Shown in pieces: positions 23,660 to 32,084 of a stretch of 46,787 nt of DNA. The notes below the pieces were generated by a model, which made no database searches, had not been told where the DNA came from, and saw only the letters and a list, made by a program, of their open reading frames with translations. The first letter of the stretch is position 1; each line of letters opens with the position of its first letter. The translations under genes were made by a program, and so were the position numbers. Where the stretch lies: positions 1 to 46,787 of the forward strand of contig NZ_SMKW01000074.1 in the NCBI RefSeq assembly GCF_004348985.1, given 5' to 3'. The DNA is from Saccharopolyspora elongata. Its GTDB lineage: Bacteria > Actinomycetota > Actinomycetes > Mycobacteriales > Pseudonocardiaceae.

Positions 23660-25231
23660 ATGTCAGGAAAGTTGAATCGCCGCACGGTGCTGGGTCTCGG
23701 CGGCGCGAGCGCGGCCGCGGTGCTGCTCGGCACGGGAGCGTGGAGCAGCGCGGCGGCCGACACCCGGCTGCGGGGCGGATACCCGTTCTCGCTGGGCGTC
23801 GCCTCTGGCGATCCGATGCCCGACGGCGTGGTGCTCTGGACGAGGCTGGCGCCGCAGCCGCTGGCCGCCGACGGTTCCGGTGGCATGCCGGACAAACCGG
23901 TGAAGGTGCGCTACGAGGTGGCCACCGACGAGCGGTTCCGCGACGTCGTGCGGCGCGGCGAGACCACCGCGACACCGGAGCTCGGCCACTCGGTGCACGC
24001 CGAGGTCGCCGGCCTGCAGCCGGGCCGCGAGTACTTCTACCGCTTCCGCGCCGGTGGCGAGCTCAGCCCGGTCGGCCGGACCAGGACCGCGCCCGCGAAG
24101 AGCGCCGCGCTGGCCTCGCTGTCCTTCGCCTTCGCCTCCTGCCAGCACTGGAAGGACGGCTTCTTCACCGCCTACCAGCACATGGCCGCCGAAGACCTCG
24201 ACTTCGTCGTGCACCTCGGCGACTACCTCTACGAATACGACCAGACGAACAACAAGCGCGGCGTCGTGCTGGGCGACGAGTTCAAGTCGGAGACCGAGCG
24301 GCTCGACCGCTACCGGCTGCAGTACGCGCTGTTCAAGTCCGACCCGCACCTGCAGGCCGCGCACGCGGCGTTCCCGTGGATCGTCACGATGGACGACCAC
24401 GAGGTGGACAACAACTGGGCCGACGAGCTCTCCCAGGACAACGACGATCCCGCGCTGTTCCTGCAGCGCCGGGCCGCGGCTTTCCAGGCGATGTACGAGA
24501 ACCTGCCGCTACGCCGCACCGCGATGCCCAGCGGCCCGGACGTCCGCCTACACCGCAGGCTGAAGTTCGGGGACCTGGCCGACCTGACCATGATCGACAC
24601 CCGCCAGTACCGCGACGACCAGCCCTGCGGCGACGGCTCGAAGTACGACTGCACCGACCGGCTGGACCCGAGCCGCACGATCCTCGGGGAGCAGCAGCGG
24701 GAATGGCTGCTGGACGGCTTCTCCAAGAACCGGTCGCGGTGGCAGATCCTCGGCAACCAGGCGCCGATGGGCGAGACCGACCTCGACGCCGGCCCGGCGA
24801 AGAAGCTGTTCATGGACCCGTGGGACGGCTACGTGGCGGAGCGCAACGCGGTGCTGGCGGGCGCGGCCCACCGCGGGGTGCGCAACCTGGTGGTGATCAC
24901 CGGCGACCGGCACCAGAACTACGCCTGGGACCTCAAGCGCGACTTCGAGGACCCGGGCTCGCCCACGGTGGCCAGCGAGTTCGTCGGCACCTCGATCAGC
25001 AGCGGCGGCGACGGCGCGGACATCACCGACGAGGGCCGCACGATGCTCGCGGCGAACCCGCACATGAAGTTCTTCAACGCCCAGCGCGGCTACGTTCGCT
25101 GCACGCTGACGCCGGAGCTGTGGCGCAGCGACTACCGGGTGGTCCCGTTCATCTCGCGACCCGACGCCCCGATCTCGACCCGGGCCAGCTACGTCGTCGA
25201 GGACACCCGCCCCGGGGTCCAGCCCGCCTGA
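23660..25231 (+). CDS. phoD: Alkaline phosphatase D, Tat-exported
   Basis: A 523-residue PhoD-type phosphomonoesterase/diesterase. A twin-arginine signal is at the N-terminus (NRRTVLGL, residues 6-13, then an Ala-rich hydrophobic stretch ending near residue 34). The mature part begins with SLGVASGDP and a fibronectin-like N-domain; the catalytic core has HLGDYLYEY, DDHEVDNNW and TGDRHQNYAW, which carry the Fe/Ca ligands. The ATG at 23660 has GGAG 6 bases upstream; another ATG at 23648 is in frame. It probably scavenges phosphate outside the cell. No Pho box is obvious in the 94 bp before the gene. Confidence 0.92.
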   Translation: MSGKLNRRTVLGLGGASAAAVLLGTGAWSSAAADTRLRGGYPFSLGVASGDPMPDGVVLWTRLAPQPLAADGSGGMPDKPVKVRYEVATDERFRDVVRRGETTATPELGHSVHAEVAGLQPGREYFYRFRAGGELSPVGRTRTAPAKSAALASLSFAFASCQHWKDGFFTAYQHMAAEDLDFVVHLGDYLYEYDQTNNKRGVVLGDEFKSETERLDRYRLQYALFKSDPHLQAAHAAFPWIVTMDDHEVDNNWADELSQDNDDPALFLQRRAAAFQAMYENLPLRRTAMPSGPDVRLHRRLKFGDLADLTMIDTRQYRDDQPCGDGSKYDCTDRLDPSRTILGEQQREWLLDGFSKNRSRWQILGNQAPMGETDLDAGPAKKLFMDPWDGYVAERNAVLAGAAHRGVRNLVVITGDRHQNYAWDLKRDFEDPGSPTVASEFVGTSISSGGDGADITDEGRTMLAANPHMKFFNAQRGYVRCTLTPELWRSDYRVVPFISRPDAPISTRASYVVEDTRPGVQPA

Positions 25232-25236
25232 CCCGG

Positions 25237-25280
25237 TCGTGAGTGCGAAACAGGGCTGGAGCCCGGTTTCGCACTCACGA
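25237..25280. terminator. Hairpin repeat with TCGTGAGTG end, copy 3
   Basis: TCGTGAGTGCGAAAC (25237-25251) and its exact complement (25266-25280) give a perfect 15-bp stem, extended by GGGCT/GCCC. It separates the convergent phoD and SixA-like genes and can serve both. The outer nine bases are identical to those of the other copies while the inner part differs. Confidence 0.75.
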
Positions 25281-25289
25281 GCGGTGGGC

Positions 25290-25778
25290 CTAGCCGCGAG
25301 GCTTGGCGTAGGTCGCGGCGCTCGCCCAGGATTCCGCGATCTCCGACCACTCCGCGGCGCTGGACAGCAGCGCGATCGCCGCGGTCTTGAGCTCCGCCGG
25401 TTCGCCGGTGAGCAGCGCCGTCAGGTCTTCCAGCCCCGGGTTGTGGCCGACCACCACCGCGGTCATGACCGAGGGCGGGATCTCGCGGATGACGGCCAGC
25501 AGCTCGCGGGCCGAGGCCGCGTAGATCCGGTCGTCGTGCTTGAGCACCGGCTCCGCCGGGATCTCCTGGGCCGCCAGGTCCCACGTCCGCCGGGCGCGCA
25601 CGGCGGGGGAGCAGAGCGCGATCTCGACCGCCGCGGCGTGCTCGCGCAGCCACCGGCCGACGGCCGGCGCGTCGCGGAGGCCCCGCTCGGTCAGCGGCCG
25701 GTCGAAGTCGTCGACGTCGTCCGGCCAGGCCGACTTCGCGTGCCGGATCAGCACCAGTTTCCGTTGCACCTCGGTCAT
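25290..25778 (-). CDS. SixA-like phosphohistidine phosphatase (histidine phosphatase superfamily)
   Basis: A 162-residue protein of the phosphoglycerate-mutase-like superfamily. The catalytic R12-H13 (VLIRHAKS) and the second histidine H112 (VVGHNPGL) are present at the spacing typical of SixA. SixA removes phosphate from phosphohistidine proteins in E. coli; in actinomycetes the target is not known. The ATG at 25778 is chosen because the catalytic strand follows closely; the ribosome site is poor. It is divergent from the AidB-like gene. Confidence 0.85.
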   Translation of the reverse strand: MTEVQRKLVLIRHAKSAWPDDVDDFDRPLTERGLRDAPAVGRWLREHAAAVEIALCSPAVRARRTWDLAAQEIPAEPVLKHDDRIYAASARELLAVIREIPPSVMTAVVVGHNPGLEDLTALLTGEPAELKTAAIALLSSAAEWSEIAESWASAATYAKPRG

Positions 25779-25953
25779 GTCGCGCCGCCCACCTGCTCGC
25801 CGGGATTCCTGCTCCCCACGGTAGAGGCCGAGCCGACCCGCTGCCGCACCCGGCGCGCTTCCGCATCGCGGAACGCATTGAGTCGCCGGGAGTCTCAGCG
25901 CGGCGCCGATTCCGTATTGGACAGCCCCGCGGCCCGGTGGAAACGTGCTGGGC

Positions 25954-27630
25954 ATGAACTTCGCCGACCTCGATCCCGCCCTGCGCCCGCTGCTGGCCCG
26001 CTACGTCGACCAGATGGACCGCGTCGAGCCACTCCTGCGCGACGTCGGCGAGGTGGCCGCCGGCGAGCTGGACCGGCTGGCCGCGGTCGCCGAGGTCAAC
26101 CCGCCGCGGCTGCGCCAGTACGACGCCGCGGGCGACCGCGTCGACGAGGTCGTCTACCACCCGGCGTACGCCGAGATGTCGCGGCTGGCGTTCGAGCGGT
26201 TCGGCTTCGCCGCGATGTCGCACCGCCCGGGCGTGCACGGCTGGCCGACCAAGATCCCGCACGTGGTCAAGTACGCCCTGTCGTACGTGTTCGTGCAGTC
26301 CGAGTTCGGGCTGTTCTGCCCGGTTTCGATGACCGACTCGGCGGCCCGGGTGCTGCGCAGGTTCGGCGACGCGGAGGTCTTCGAGCGCGAGATCGACGGG
26401 CTGAGCTCGCCCCGGTTCGACTCGCTGCTGACCGGCGCGATGTTCATGACCGAGAAGCAGGGCGGCAGCGACGTCGGCCAGACCTCGACGGAGGCCACCC
26501 CGAACGGGTCGCATTGGACGCTGCGCGGTCAGAAGTGGTTCGCCTCCAACGTGAACGCGGACGTGATCCTGACGCTGGCCCGGGTTCCCGGCGGGCCGGC
26601 GGGCACCAAGGGGCTCGGGTTGTTCATGGTGCCGAGGCTGCGCCCGGACGGCAGCCGGAACACCTACCGGATCGACCGGCTCAAGGACAAGCTCGGCACC
26701 CGCTCGATGGCCAGCGGCGAGGTGACGCTGGAGGACTGCTACGCGCTGCCGGTCGGCGACCTCTCGCGCGGCTTCGTGCAGATGGCGGAGATGGTCAACG
26801 TGTCGCGGCTGTCCAACGCGATGCGCGCGGTGGCGCTGATGCGGCGCGCGCTGCACGAGTCGATCGTCCACACGCGACAGCGGGTGGCGTTCGGCAAACC
26901 GCTGTTCGACCAGCCGCTGATGCGGCGAACGCTGCTGCCGATGATGCTGCACACCGAGGCGGGCCTCGGGTTCGTGCTGGAGGCGGCGGCGACGCTGGAC
27001 CGGGCGGACGCGGGGGACGCCGACGCGAGCCGGCTGATCCGGGTGCTCACGCCGCTGGGCAAGCACCACCTGTGCAAGCTGGCGCGCGAGGTGACCGGCG
27101 AGGCGATGGAGATCCGGGGTGGCAACGGCTACATCGAGGACTGGGTCAACCCGCGCCTGCTGCGAGACGCGCACCTGGGCTCGATCTGGGAAGGCTCCAG
27201 CAACGTGATCGCGCTGGACGTCCTGCGCTGCATCCGCAAGGACAACGCCCACGAACTCCTGGCGGACTCGGCGCAGCAGCGCCTGGAACGCATCGCGGAC
27301 GCGGACGTCAAAGCAGCGGCCGAGCAACTCCTCACCGAGGTGGAGGGGTTGCGAACCCTGGGCAAGGCCCTGTTGTCGGAATCCGACGAGTACGCCCAGG
27401 CGATGTGCGGCGACTTCACGATGCTGGCGGCGTGCACGACGATGGCATCTCTGCTGTTCGAGCAGGCGGACCACGAAGCCAGGAGTGGCCGGGGATACCG
27501 GAAGCTGTTGGTGGCGAAGACATATCTCCACCACGCGATGCGCGGAACGGACCCGGTCCCGGAAGCCCTCCGCTGGCTCTCGGAACTCGCCGACGGAGGC
27601 GACGTCCCCGCCGAAGCGGCTCAGTCCTGA
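25954..27630 (+). CDS. AidB-like acyl-CoA dehydrogenase-family flavoprotein
   Basis: A 558-residue relative of acyl-CoA dehydrogenases with the extra C-terminal helical region seen in AidB and related long members. FAD-binding stretches include MFMTEKQGGSDVGQ, RGQKWFASN and the C-terminal IRGGNGYIEDW with WEGSSNVIALD. AidB of E. coli is part of the alkylation response and binds DNA; other long members act on acyl-CoAs, and sequence alone does not decide. The ATG at 25954 is chosen; a GTG at 25945 has GGTGG close before it and is the alternative. Its 3' end overlaps the convergent KAP gene by 10 bp. Confidence 0.85.
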   Translation: MNFADLDPALRPLLARYVDQMDRVEPLLRDVGEVAAGELDRLAAVAEVNPPRLRQYDAAGDRVDEVVYHPAYAEMSRLAFERFGFAAMSHRPGVHGWPTKIPHVVKYALSYVFVQSEFGLFCPVSMTDSAARVLRRFGDAEVFEREIDGLSSPRFDSLLTGAMFMTEKQGGSDVGQTSTEATPNGSHWTLRGQKWFASNVNADVILTLARVPGGPAGTKGLGLFMVPRLRPDGSRNTYRIDRLKDKLGTRSMASGEVTLEDCYALPVGDLSRGFVQMAEMVNVSRLSNAMRAVALMRRALHESIVHTRQRVAFGKPLFDQPLMRRTLLPMMLHTEAGLGFVLEAAATLDRADAGDADASRLIRVLTPLGKHHLCKLAREVTGEAMEIRGGNGYIEDWVNPRLLRDAHLGSIWEGSSNVIALDVLRCIRKDNAHELLADSAQQRLERIADADVKAAAEQLLTEVEGLRTLGKALLSESDEYAQAMCGDFTMLAACTTMASLLFEQADHEARSGRGYRKLLVAKTYLHHAMRGTDPVPEALRWLSELADGGDVPAEAAQS

Positions 27631-29582
27631 GCGGAGTCGTGGCCGTCCGTGCGGTCGGCCACGAAACGCTCGATCCAGGACATGAGCTCGCGCGGATCGG
27701 CGGTGACGCCCAGCGCTCCGAGCTCCTCGGCGCGCTTGACGCGGGACGGGGTGACCCTGCTGGTGTAGAAGATGGCGGGGCCGTCGTAGATCCCGTCGGA
27801 TCGCAGCGCGGCGAGGTCGTCCAGTCCCGCGTTCGGGTCGCCGTCGCGGGTGATGTCCGAGATCAGCAGGTCGGGTTCGAACCGGCGGAGGTTGTCCTTC
27901 AAGGATTCCGGGTCGTTCGTCCGGAGGACCCGGATGCCTCGGCGGTCTGCGTCGGCGATCAGGTCGAGCTTCGCGTCGCCCAGCAGGTCGGGTTTGAATG
28001 AGTCATCGACCCACAGCACTCGGAGACCGGGGGAGGCGTCGGTCTCTTCCGGTGCGGGGACTCGCACGAGGTCGATGCCCTGGCGGAGCAGATCGTGCAG
28101 GCTTCGCGGGTCGTGGTGGTGCCGCAGTTCGTCCACCAAGCGCCACAGGTCGTGCCGCGAAGCCCAGGACTCCGGCGAGATGAGGGCGTCGAGGCTTTCC
28201 GTCGGCCGGTTCAGGAGGAATGCTTGCGGGAACTCGTCGTCGGTGAGCAGGCTGGGCAACGAGAAGCTGCCGCGGCGGCCCTGCTGCAGGTACCTCCGCA
28301 GTTCGTCGAAGTCCGCCTCCTGGGCGAGCTCGCCGATCAGCGACACGAAGTCCGGGTTCGCCGCCAGTTCGGGGAAGAAGACGGGCAGTTCCTGCTCGAC
28401 CCTGTCCAATGAGGACAGGAGCACGTCGTGGTCCGCGCGGGCGGGCGGCGGCGCCACCTGGTGGTTGGTGAAGAACTCGTCGTCACCGGGATGGTTGCCC
28501 GCCTTGCAGTGCTCGCGAACCGAGGTGTAGGCCAGGAATTCCGAAACGATGTCCCGGTCACCGGTGCCGGTCAGGCTCCGGTAGAACTCGGGGTAGAAGT
28601 GCTGCAGCAGGATGACGCGGACCAGCGCGGAGGCGCCGAAGCGCTGCCAGTCCCGGTTCAGGTGGTATTCGAGGACGAAGCTGTTGATCAGCCGTTTGAT
28701 CCGGCGCGGATTCCGCCTGGTGCGCTGGGCGATCAGCGCGGTCACGCCGTCGCCGAACAGCTCCTTCGTGCCGGACCGGCCGGCGAAGCCGTCGATCAGC
28801 CGCCGCACGCTTTCCTGGTCGGGTGCGGGCGTGCGGTAGTAGACCTGCACGATCTTCTCCAGGTGCCCCAGCGCATGCCCGGCCGAGCCACCGGATTCCT
28901 GCATGTTGCGGGCCAGGACCGCCTGGTCGCAGCCGATGACGAACACCAGCCCCGGCACGTCCAGGTACAGCTTGATCGCCTCGCACACCGCCAGCACCAC
29001 GTCGCCGGAGCAGCGGTCGAGGTCGTCGATGAACACCACGAGCTGACGACCGTCCGAGTCCCCGCCGTCCGCCCAGTCCTTGGCCATGTCGTGCACGACG
29101 TCGCGGATTTCGTTGCGCGACTTGGCATCGACCGACAGCTGCCGCCACAGTTCATCGACCAGCCGGTGCACCCCGAAGAACCTGAGCACGACCTTGAGCA
29201 GCAGCCGGACGAACCGCACGGCCCGGCGCCGCTTCGCCAGCCGGTGGTAGGCCCGCCGCACGATGTTGCGGTCGAAGGTCAGCAGCACCGACTTGATCAG
29301 CACTTCCAGCGCGTCGGCGCCGGACGTCCAGGCGTTGAACCAGGCCGTCGGGGTGCCCCGCTCCTCCAACCGCGCCCGCATCAGCCGCATCAGGCTGCTC
29401 TTGCCCATGCCCCACCCGGCGTCGATGGCGACCGTGAACGGGGTGGAGACGTGGGAGTCGGAGATGAGCTCGACCAGCGCGCGTGCCGTGGCCGCGGCGT
29501 CGAGCAGGTCGTCCTCGCCGGTTTCCACCGGTTGGTCGTTGAGCACCACGAACCGCGTGGTCACCGCCTCGGTCAACGCCAC
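27621..29582 (-). CDS. KAP-family P-loop NTPase fused to a degenerate receiver-like domain
   Basis: A 653-residue protein. The KAP NTPase (PifA/Kidins220 type) spans about residues 25-350: Walker A GWGMGKSS (56-63), WFNAW (81-85), Walker B VVFIDDLDR (D186, D187), CDQAVLARN and LEKIVQ. Residues 105-140 are basic and hydrophobic, where many KAP proteins insert membrane helices. After a helical region, residues 520-645 look like a response-regulator receiver: acidic pair D526-D527 in VLWVDD, aspartate D576 in LLISDIT, and T607 in IFYTSR. The usual C-terminal lysine is replaced (VTADP). KAP proteins include the phage exclusion factor PifA, so defence is plausible. GTG 29582 is used; a TTG at 29576 has better ribosome spacing. 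Confidence 0.8.
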   Translation of the reverse strand: MALTEAVTTRFVVLNDQPVETGEDDLLDAAATARALVELISDSHVSTPFTVAIDAGWGMGKSSLMRLMRARLEERGTPTAWFNAWTSGADALEVLIKSVLLTFDRNIVRRAYHRLAKRRRAVRFVRLLLKVVLRFFGVHRLVDELWRQLSVDAKSRNEIRDVVHDMAKDWADGGDSDGRQLVVFIDDLDRCSGDVVLAVCEAIKLYLDVPGLVFVIGCDQAVLARNMQESGGSAGHALGHLEKIVQVYYRTPAPDQESVRRLIDGFAGRSGTKELFGDGVTALIAQRTRRNPRRIKRLINSFVLEYHLNRDWQRFGASALVRVILLQHFYPEFYRSLTGTGDRDIVSEFLAYTSVREHCKAGNHPGDDEFFTNHQVAPPPARADHDVLLSSLDRVEQELPVFFPELAANPDFVSLIGELAQEADFDELRRYLQQGRRGSFSLPSLLTDDEFPQAFLLNRPTESLDALISPESWASRHDLWRLVDELRHHHDPRSLHDLLRQGIDLVRVPAPEETDASPGLRVLWVDDSFKPDLLGDAKLDLIADADRRGIRVLRTNDPESLKDNLRRFEPDLLISDITRDGDPNAGLDDLAALRSDGIYDGPAIFYTSRVTPSRVKRAEELGALGVTADPRELMSWIERFVADRTDGHDSAQD

Positions 29583-29654
29583 CTCCGGTTCCGCCAGACG
29601 TCGAGGAGTATCGCAGCTCGTCGGCGCGCGGATCCGGAAAACGATCGAGGTCGG

Positions 29655-30191
29655 TCAGCCCGTCGTCCGGTCGAGGGTCAGGCGCCAGGTGCGTTCTCCG
29701 TCGTGCCACTGGTCCGTTGGTCGCAGGCCCGCCGCCGTTGCCACCGCCGTCGATGCGTGGTGGTCCGGGTGGATGTGGGCGAGGACCGCGCGCACCGGTT
29801 TCCGGCGGAGCCAGTCCACCAGGCCTCGCGCCGCTTCCGTCGCGATGCCCCGCTGCTGCCAGTCCGTGCCCACGATCCAGGCGATCTCGGCGATCGGTCC
29901 CGGGTAGGCCGGGCTCAGCGTCGCCTGCACCGTGCCGACGAGGCTCGCCTCGCCGGACAGCCGGATCACCCAGTTGCACCAGGACATCTCGGGATCCGGT
30001 GGGCCGGCGAGCATCCGCTCGTAGCGGGTCCGCAGCTCCTCCGGGGTGAGCGGGGCGCCGCCGATGAAGGCGTACAGCTCCGGGTCCGCCAGCACGCTCG
30101 CCATCTCCGCGGCGTGGTCGATGCGCAGGGGCATCAGGTCGAGCCGCTCGGTCCGGATCACCTGCGGCCGGATGCCGCCCGCCGAGCTCAT
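29655..30191 (-). CDS. GNAT N-acetyltransferase (RimJ/RimL type)
   Basis: A 178-residue GNAT protein of the Acetyltransf_3 type: it begins with TERLDLMPLR, has the IVGTDWQQRGIATEAARGLVDW acetyl-CoA loop in the middle (split here as WQQRGIATEA) and ends with an HPDHHASTAVATAAGL stretch. The ATG overlaps the stop of the preceding GNAT gene (ATGA). It is the third gene of three overlapping acetyltransferase genes. The substrate may be a protein N-terminus or a small amine. Confidence 0.85.
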   Translation of the reverse strand: MSSAGGIRPQVIRTERLDLMPLRIDHAAEMASVLADPELYAFIGGAPLTPEELRTRYERMLAGPPDPEMSWCNWVIRLSGEASLVGTVQATLSPAYPGPIAEIAWIVGTDWQQRGIATEAARGLVDWLRRKPVRAVLAHIHPDHHASTAVATAAGLRPTDQWHDGERTWRLTLDRTTG

Positions 30192-30655
30192 CGCAGGCTC
30201 TTGCGGAAGTGGATCAGCTCGTAGTGCCCCGCCGGGCTCCGGTGGGTCTCCACGTAGCCCATGCTCCGGTAGAGCCGCAGGTTCGCGGTGCTGTGCTCGC
30301 CGGTGAACAGCTCGATCGCCTCGACCTGCGCCGGGAGGTTCCGCTCGACGTGCAGCACCATGCCGGTGCCGAGGCCGTGGCCCTGCCGGTCGGGCGCGAC
30401 CATCAGCCGACCCAGCTCCGCCGTCGCCCCGTTGAGCTCCACGCGAACCGACGCGACCAGCCGCCCCGCCTCGCGGCAGCCCCACGCCAGGCACGACGGC
30501 CGGGCGAGGTCGGCGCGCACGTCGTCGAGGGTCTGCATCAGCGGCGGCAGCCGGACGTCGTCGTGGGCCTGCGCCTCGGTCACGTACGCCGCGCGTTGCA
30601 ACGTCAGCACTTCGCCGGCGTCCGCGACCGTCAGGCGCTCGATTTGCCCGCTCAA
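30188..30655 (-). CDS. GNAT N-acetyltransferase, TTG start
   Basis: A 155-residue GNAT protein. The acetyl-CoA binding loop is DRQGHGLGTGMVLH, and the C-terminal strand-helix ANLRLYRSMGYVE is typical. The start appears to be a TTG that overlaps the stop of the previous gene as TTGA, which implies translational coupling. Middle gene of the three-GNAT operon. Substrate unknown. Confidence 0.85.
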   Translation of the reverse strand: MSGQIERLTVADAGEVLTLQRAAYVTEAQAHDDVRLPPLMQTLDDVRADLARPSCLAWGCREAGRLVASVRVELNGATAELGRLMVAPDRQGHGLGTGMVLHVERNLPAQVEAIELFTGEHSTANLRLYRSMGYVETHRSPAGHYELIHFRKSLR

Positions 30656-31143
30656 GACAGCTTCTTCTCGAACCAGTGCTCGGCGTACTTGTCGTTGTTG
30701 TAGGCCGGGATCTCGGCGAAGCCGTTCTTGGCGTAGAGGTTGCGGGCCTCCACGAGATCGTCGCGGGTGTCCAGGCGGATCGAGCGGAACCCCAGCTCCT
30801 TCGCGTGCCGCTCGACGGCGGCCAGCAGCCCGGTGCCGACGCCAAGGCCGCGGGCCTGTCGCCGGACGTACATCCGCTTGAGCTCCGCGATGCCGGGTTC
30901 CATCGGGCGGATCCCGACGCAGCCGAACGGTTCCGCGCCGCGGGCCACCAGGAACACGCCTTCCGGCGGGTGCAGGCCGTCGTTGGGATCTTCCGCGATC
31001 GCCTCGTCGACCTCGGCCGCGGTGGCGGGGCGCCCGTAGTAGCGGCCGGCGATTTCGTCGATGTACTCGCGCAGCAGCGCGACGACCACGGGTTCGTCCA
31101 CGCCGACCGGCTCGACGGTCCAGTGCTGGTTCACGTCATGCAT
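30652..31143 (-). CDS. GNAT N-acetyltransferase
   Basis: A 163-residue GNAT protein with the acetyl-CoA loop RRQARGLGVGTGLL, preceded by ELKRMYV and followed by EARNLYAKNGF. It resembles YsnE-like or PhnO-like small-molecule acetyltransferases. First gene of the three-gene GNAT operon, starting at an ATG at 31143 with GGTGAG close upstream. Three different GNATs in one overlapping operon suggest sequential or related acylation roles, but nothing shows what they modify. Confidence 0.85.
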   Translation of the reverse strand: MHDVNQHWTVEPVGVDEPVVVALLREYIDEIAGRYYGRPATAAEVDEAIAEDPNDGLHPPEGVFLVARGAEPFGCVGIRPMEPGIAELKRMYVRRQARGLGVGTGLLAAVERHAKELGFRSIRLDTRDDLVEARNLYAKNGFAEIPAYNNDKYAEHWFEKKLS

Positions 31144-31267
31144 TCTCACCGGCCTGTCCACCGGATATAGGCCGGGCCTTCGGTTCCGTTCGCGAACCGG
31201 ACTTTGACCGGCGTCGAGGGGCGTGCTTTGAATGGGCCGAGCACACCGGTGTGGAAAGGATCTGCGC

Positions 31268-32032
31268 ATGCGCCTGGAAGGTATTTCGGCGGCGGTGACC
31301 GGCGGGGCGTCCGGTCTCGGCCTTGCCACCACCCAGAAGCTGGTCAAGGCGGGGGCCAAGGTCACCATCATCGACCTGCCGACGTCGCAGGGCGCGGAGG
31401 TCGCCAAGGAACTCGGCGACGCCGCGCGCTTCGCGGCCGCCGACATCACCGACGAGCAGCAGTTCGCCGCGGCCCTCGACGTCGCGGACGAGGTCGGGCC
31501 GCTGCGCGCGCTGGTGCACTGCGCCGGGCGCGGGGCCCGTATCCGGCTGGTGGAGAAGGACGGCCAGCCCGGCGCGCTGGAGCCCTTCGAGGACGTCATC
31601 CAGCTGAACCTGGTCGGCTCCTACAACGCGCTGCGGCTCGGCGCGGCGCGGATGGCGAAGCACGACGCCGTCGACGACGAGCGCGGCGCGATCGTGCTGA
31701 CCGCGTCGGTGGCGGCGTTCGACGGGCAGATCGGGCAGATCGCCTACACCGCGTCGAAGGCGGCGATCGTCGGCATGACGCTGTGCTCGGCGCGCGACCT
31801 GGCGAGCAAGGCGATCCGGGTGTGCACCATCGCGCCGGGCATCATGGACACCCCGCTGCTGGGGCGGCTGCGCGAGGACGTGCGCAAGTCGCTGGAGGAC
31901 TCGGTGCCGAACCCGAAGCGCCTCGGCGAGCCGGCCGAGTTCGGCGCGCTGGCCTGCCACATCGTGGAGAACCCGTACCTCAACGGCGAGACGATCCGCC
32001 TGGACGGCGCCATCCGCATGGCCCCCCGCTGA
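31268..32032 (+). CDS. SDR, HSD10-like 3-hydroxyacyl-CoA dehydrogenase
   Basis: A 254-residue short-chain dehydrogenase with TGGASGLG at 11-18, the acidic NAD-selecting aspartate in VTIIDLP, the catalytic region TASVAAFDGQIGQIAYTASK (split as TASVAAFDG and YTASK), and the C-terminal PKRLGEPAEFGALACHI stretch. It closely follows the pattern of type II 3-hydroxyacyl-CoA dehydrogenase (HSD17B10). It oxidises 3-hydroxyacyl-CoA with NAD. GGAAAGGAT precedes the ATG. It is divergent from the GNAT operon and ends at a strong terminator. Confidence 0.9.
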   Translation: MRLEGISAAVTGGASGLGLATTQKLVKAGAKVTIIDLPTSQGAEVAKELGDAARFAAADITDEQQFAAALDVADEVGPLRALVHCAGRGARIRLVEKDGQPGALEPFEDVIQLNLVGSYNALRLGAARMAKHDAVDDERGAIVLTASVAAFDGQIGQIAYTASKAAIVGMTLCSARDLASKAIRVCTIAPGIMDTPLLGRLREDVRKSLEDSVPNPKRLGEPAEFGALACHIVENPYLNGETIRLDGAIRMAPR

Positions 32033-32042
32033 TCCGCGACGT

Positions 32043-32079
32043 GCTGAAGGGCACCTCCCGCCGGGAGGTGCCCTTCAGC
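32043..32079. terminator. Bidirectional terminator hairpin
   Basis: GCTGAAGGGCACCTCCC (32043-32059) and its exact complement (32063-32079) form a 17-bp stem with a 3-base loop. It sits between the convergent SDR and NRAMP-like genes, whose stops flank it closely. Confidence 0.85.
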
Positions 32080-32084
32080 ATTCG

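Noticed and set aside
27621..29582. Classical two-component response regulator activity of the C-terminal domain
   Set aside because: The conserved lysine of receivers is missing and no histidine kinase gene is adjacent, so normal phosphotransfer is doubtful.
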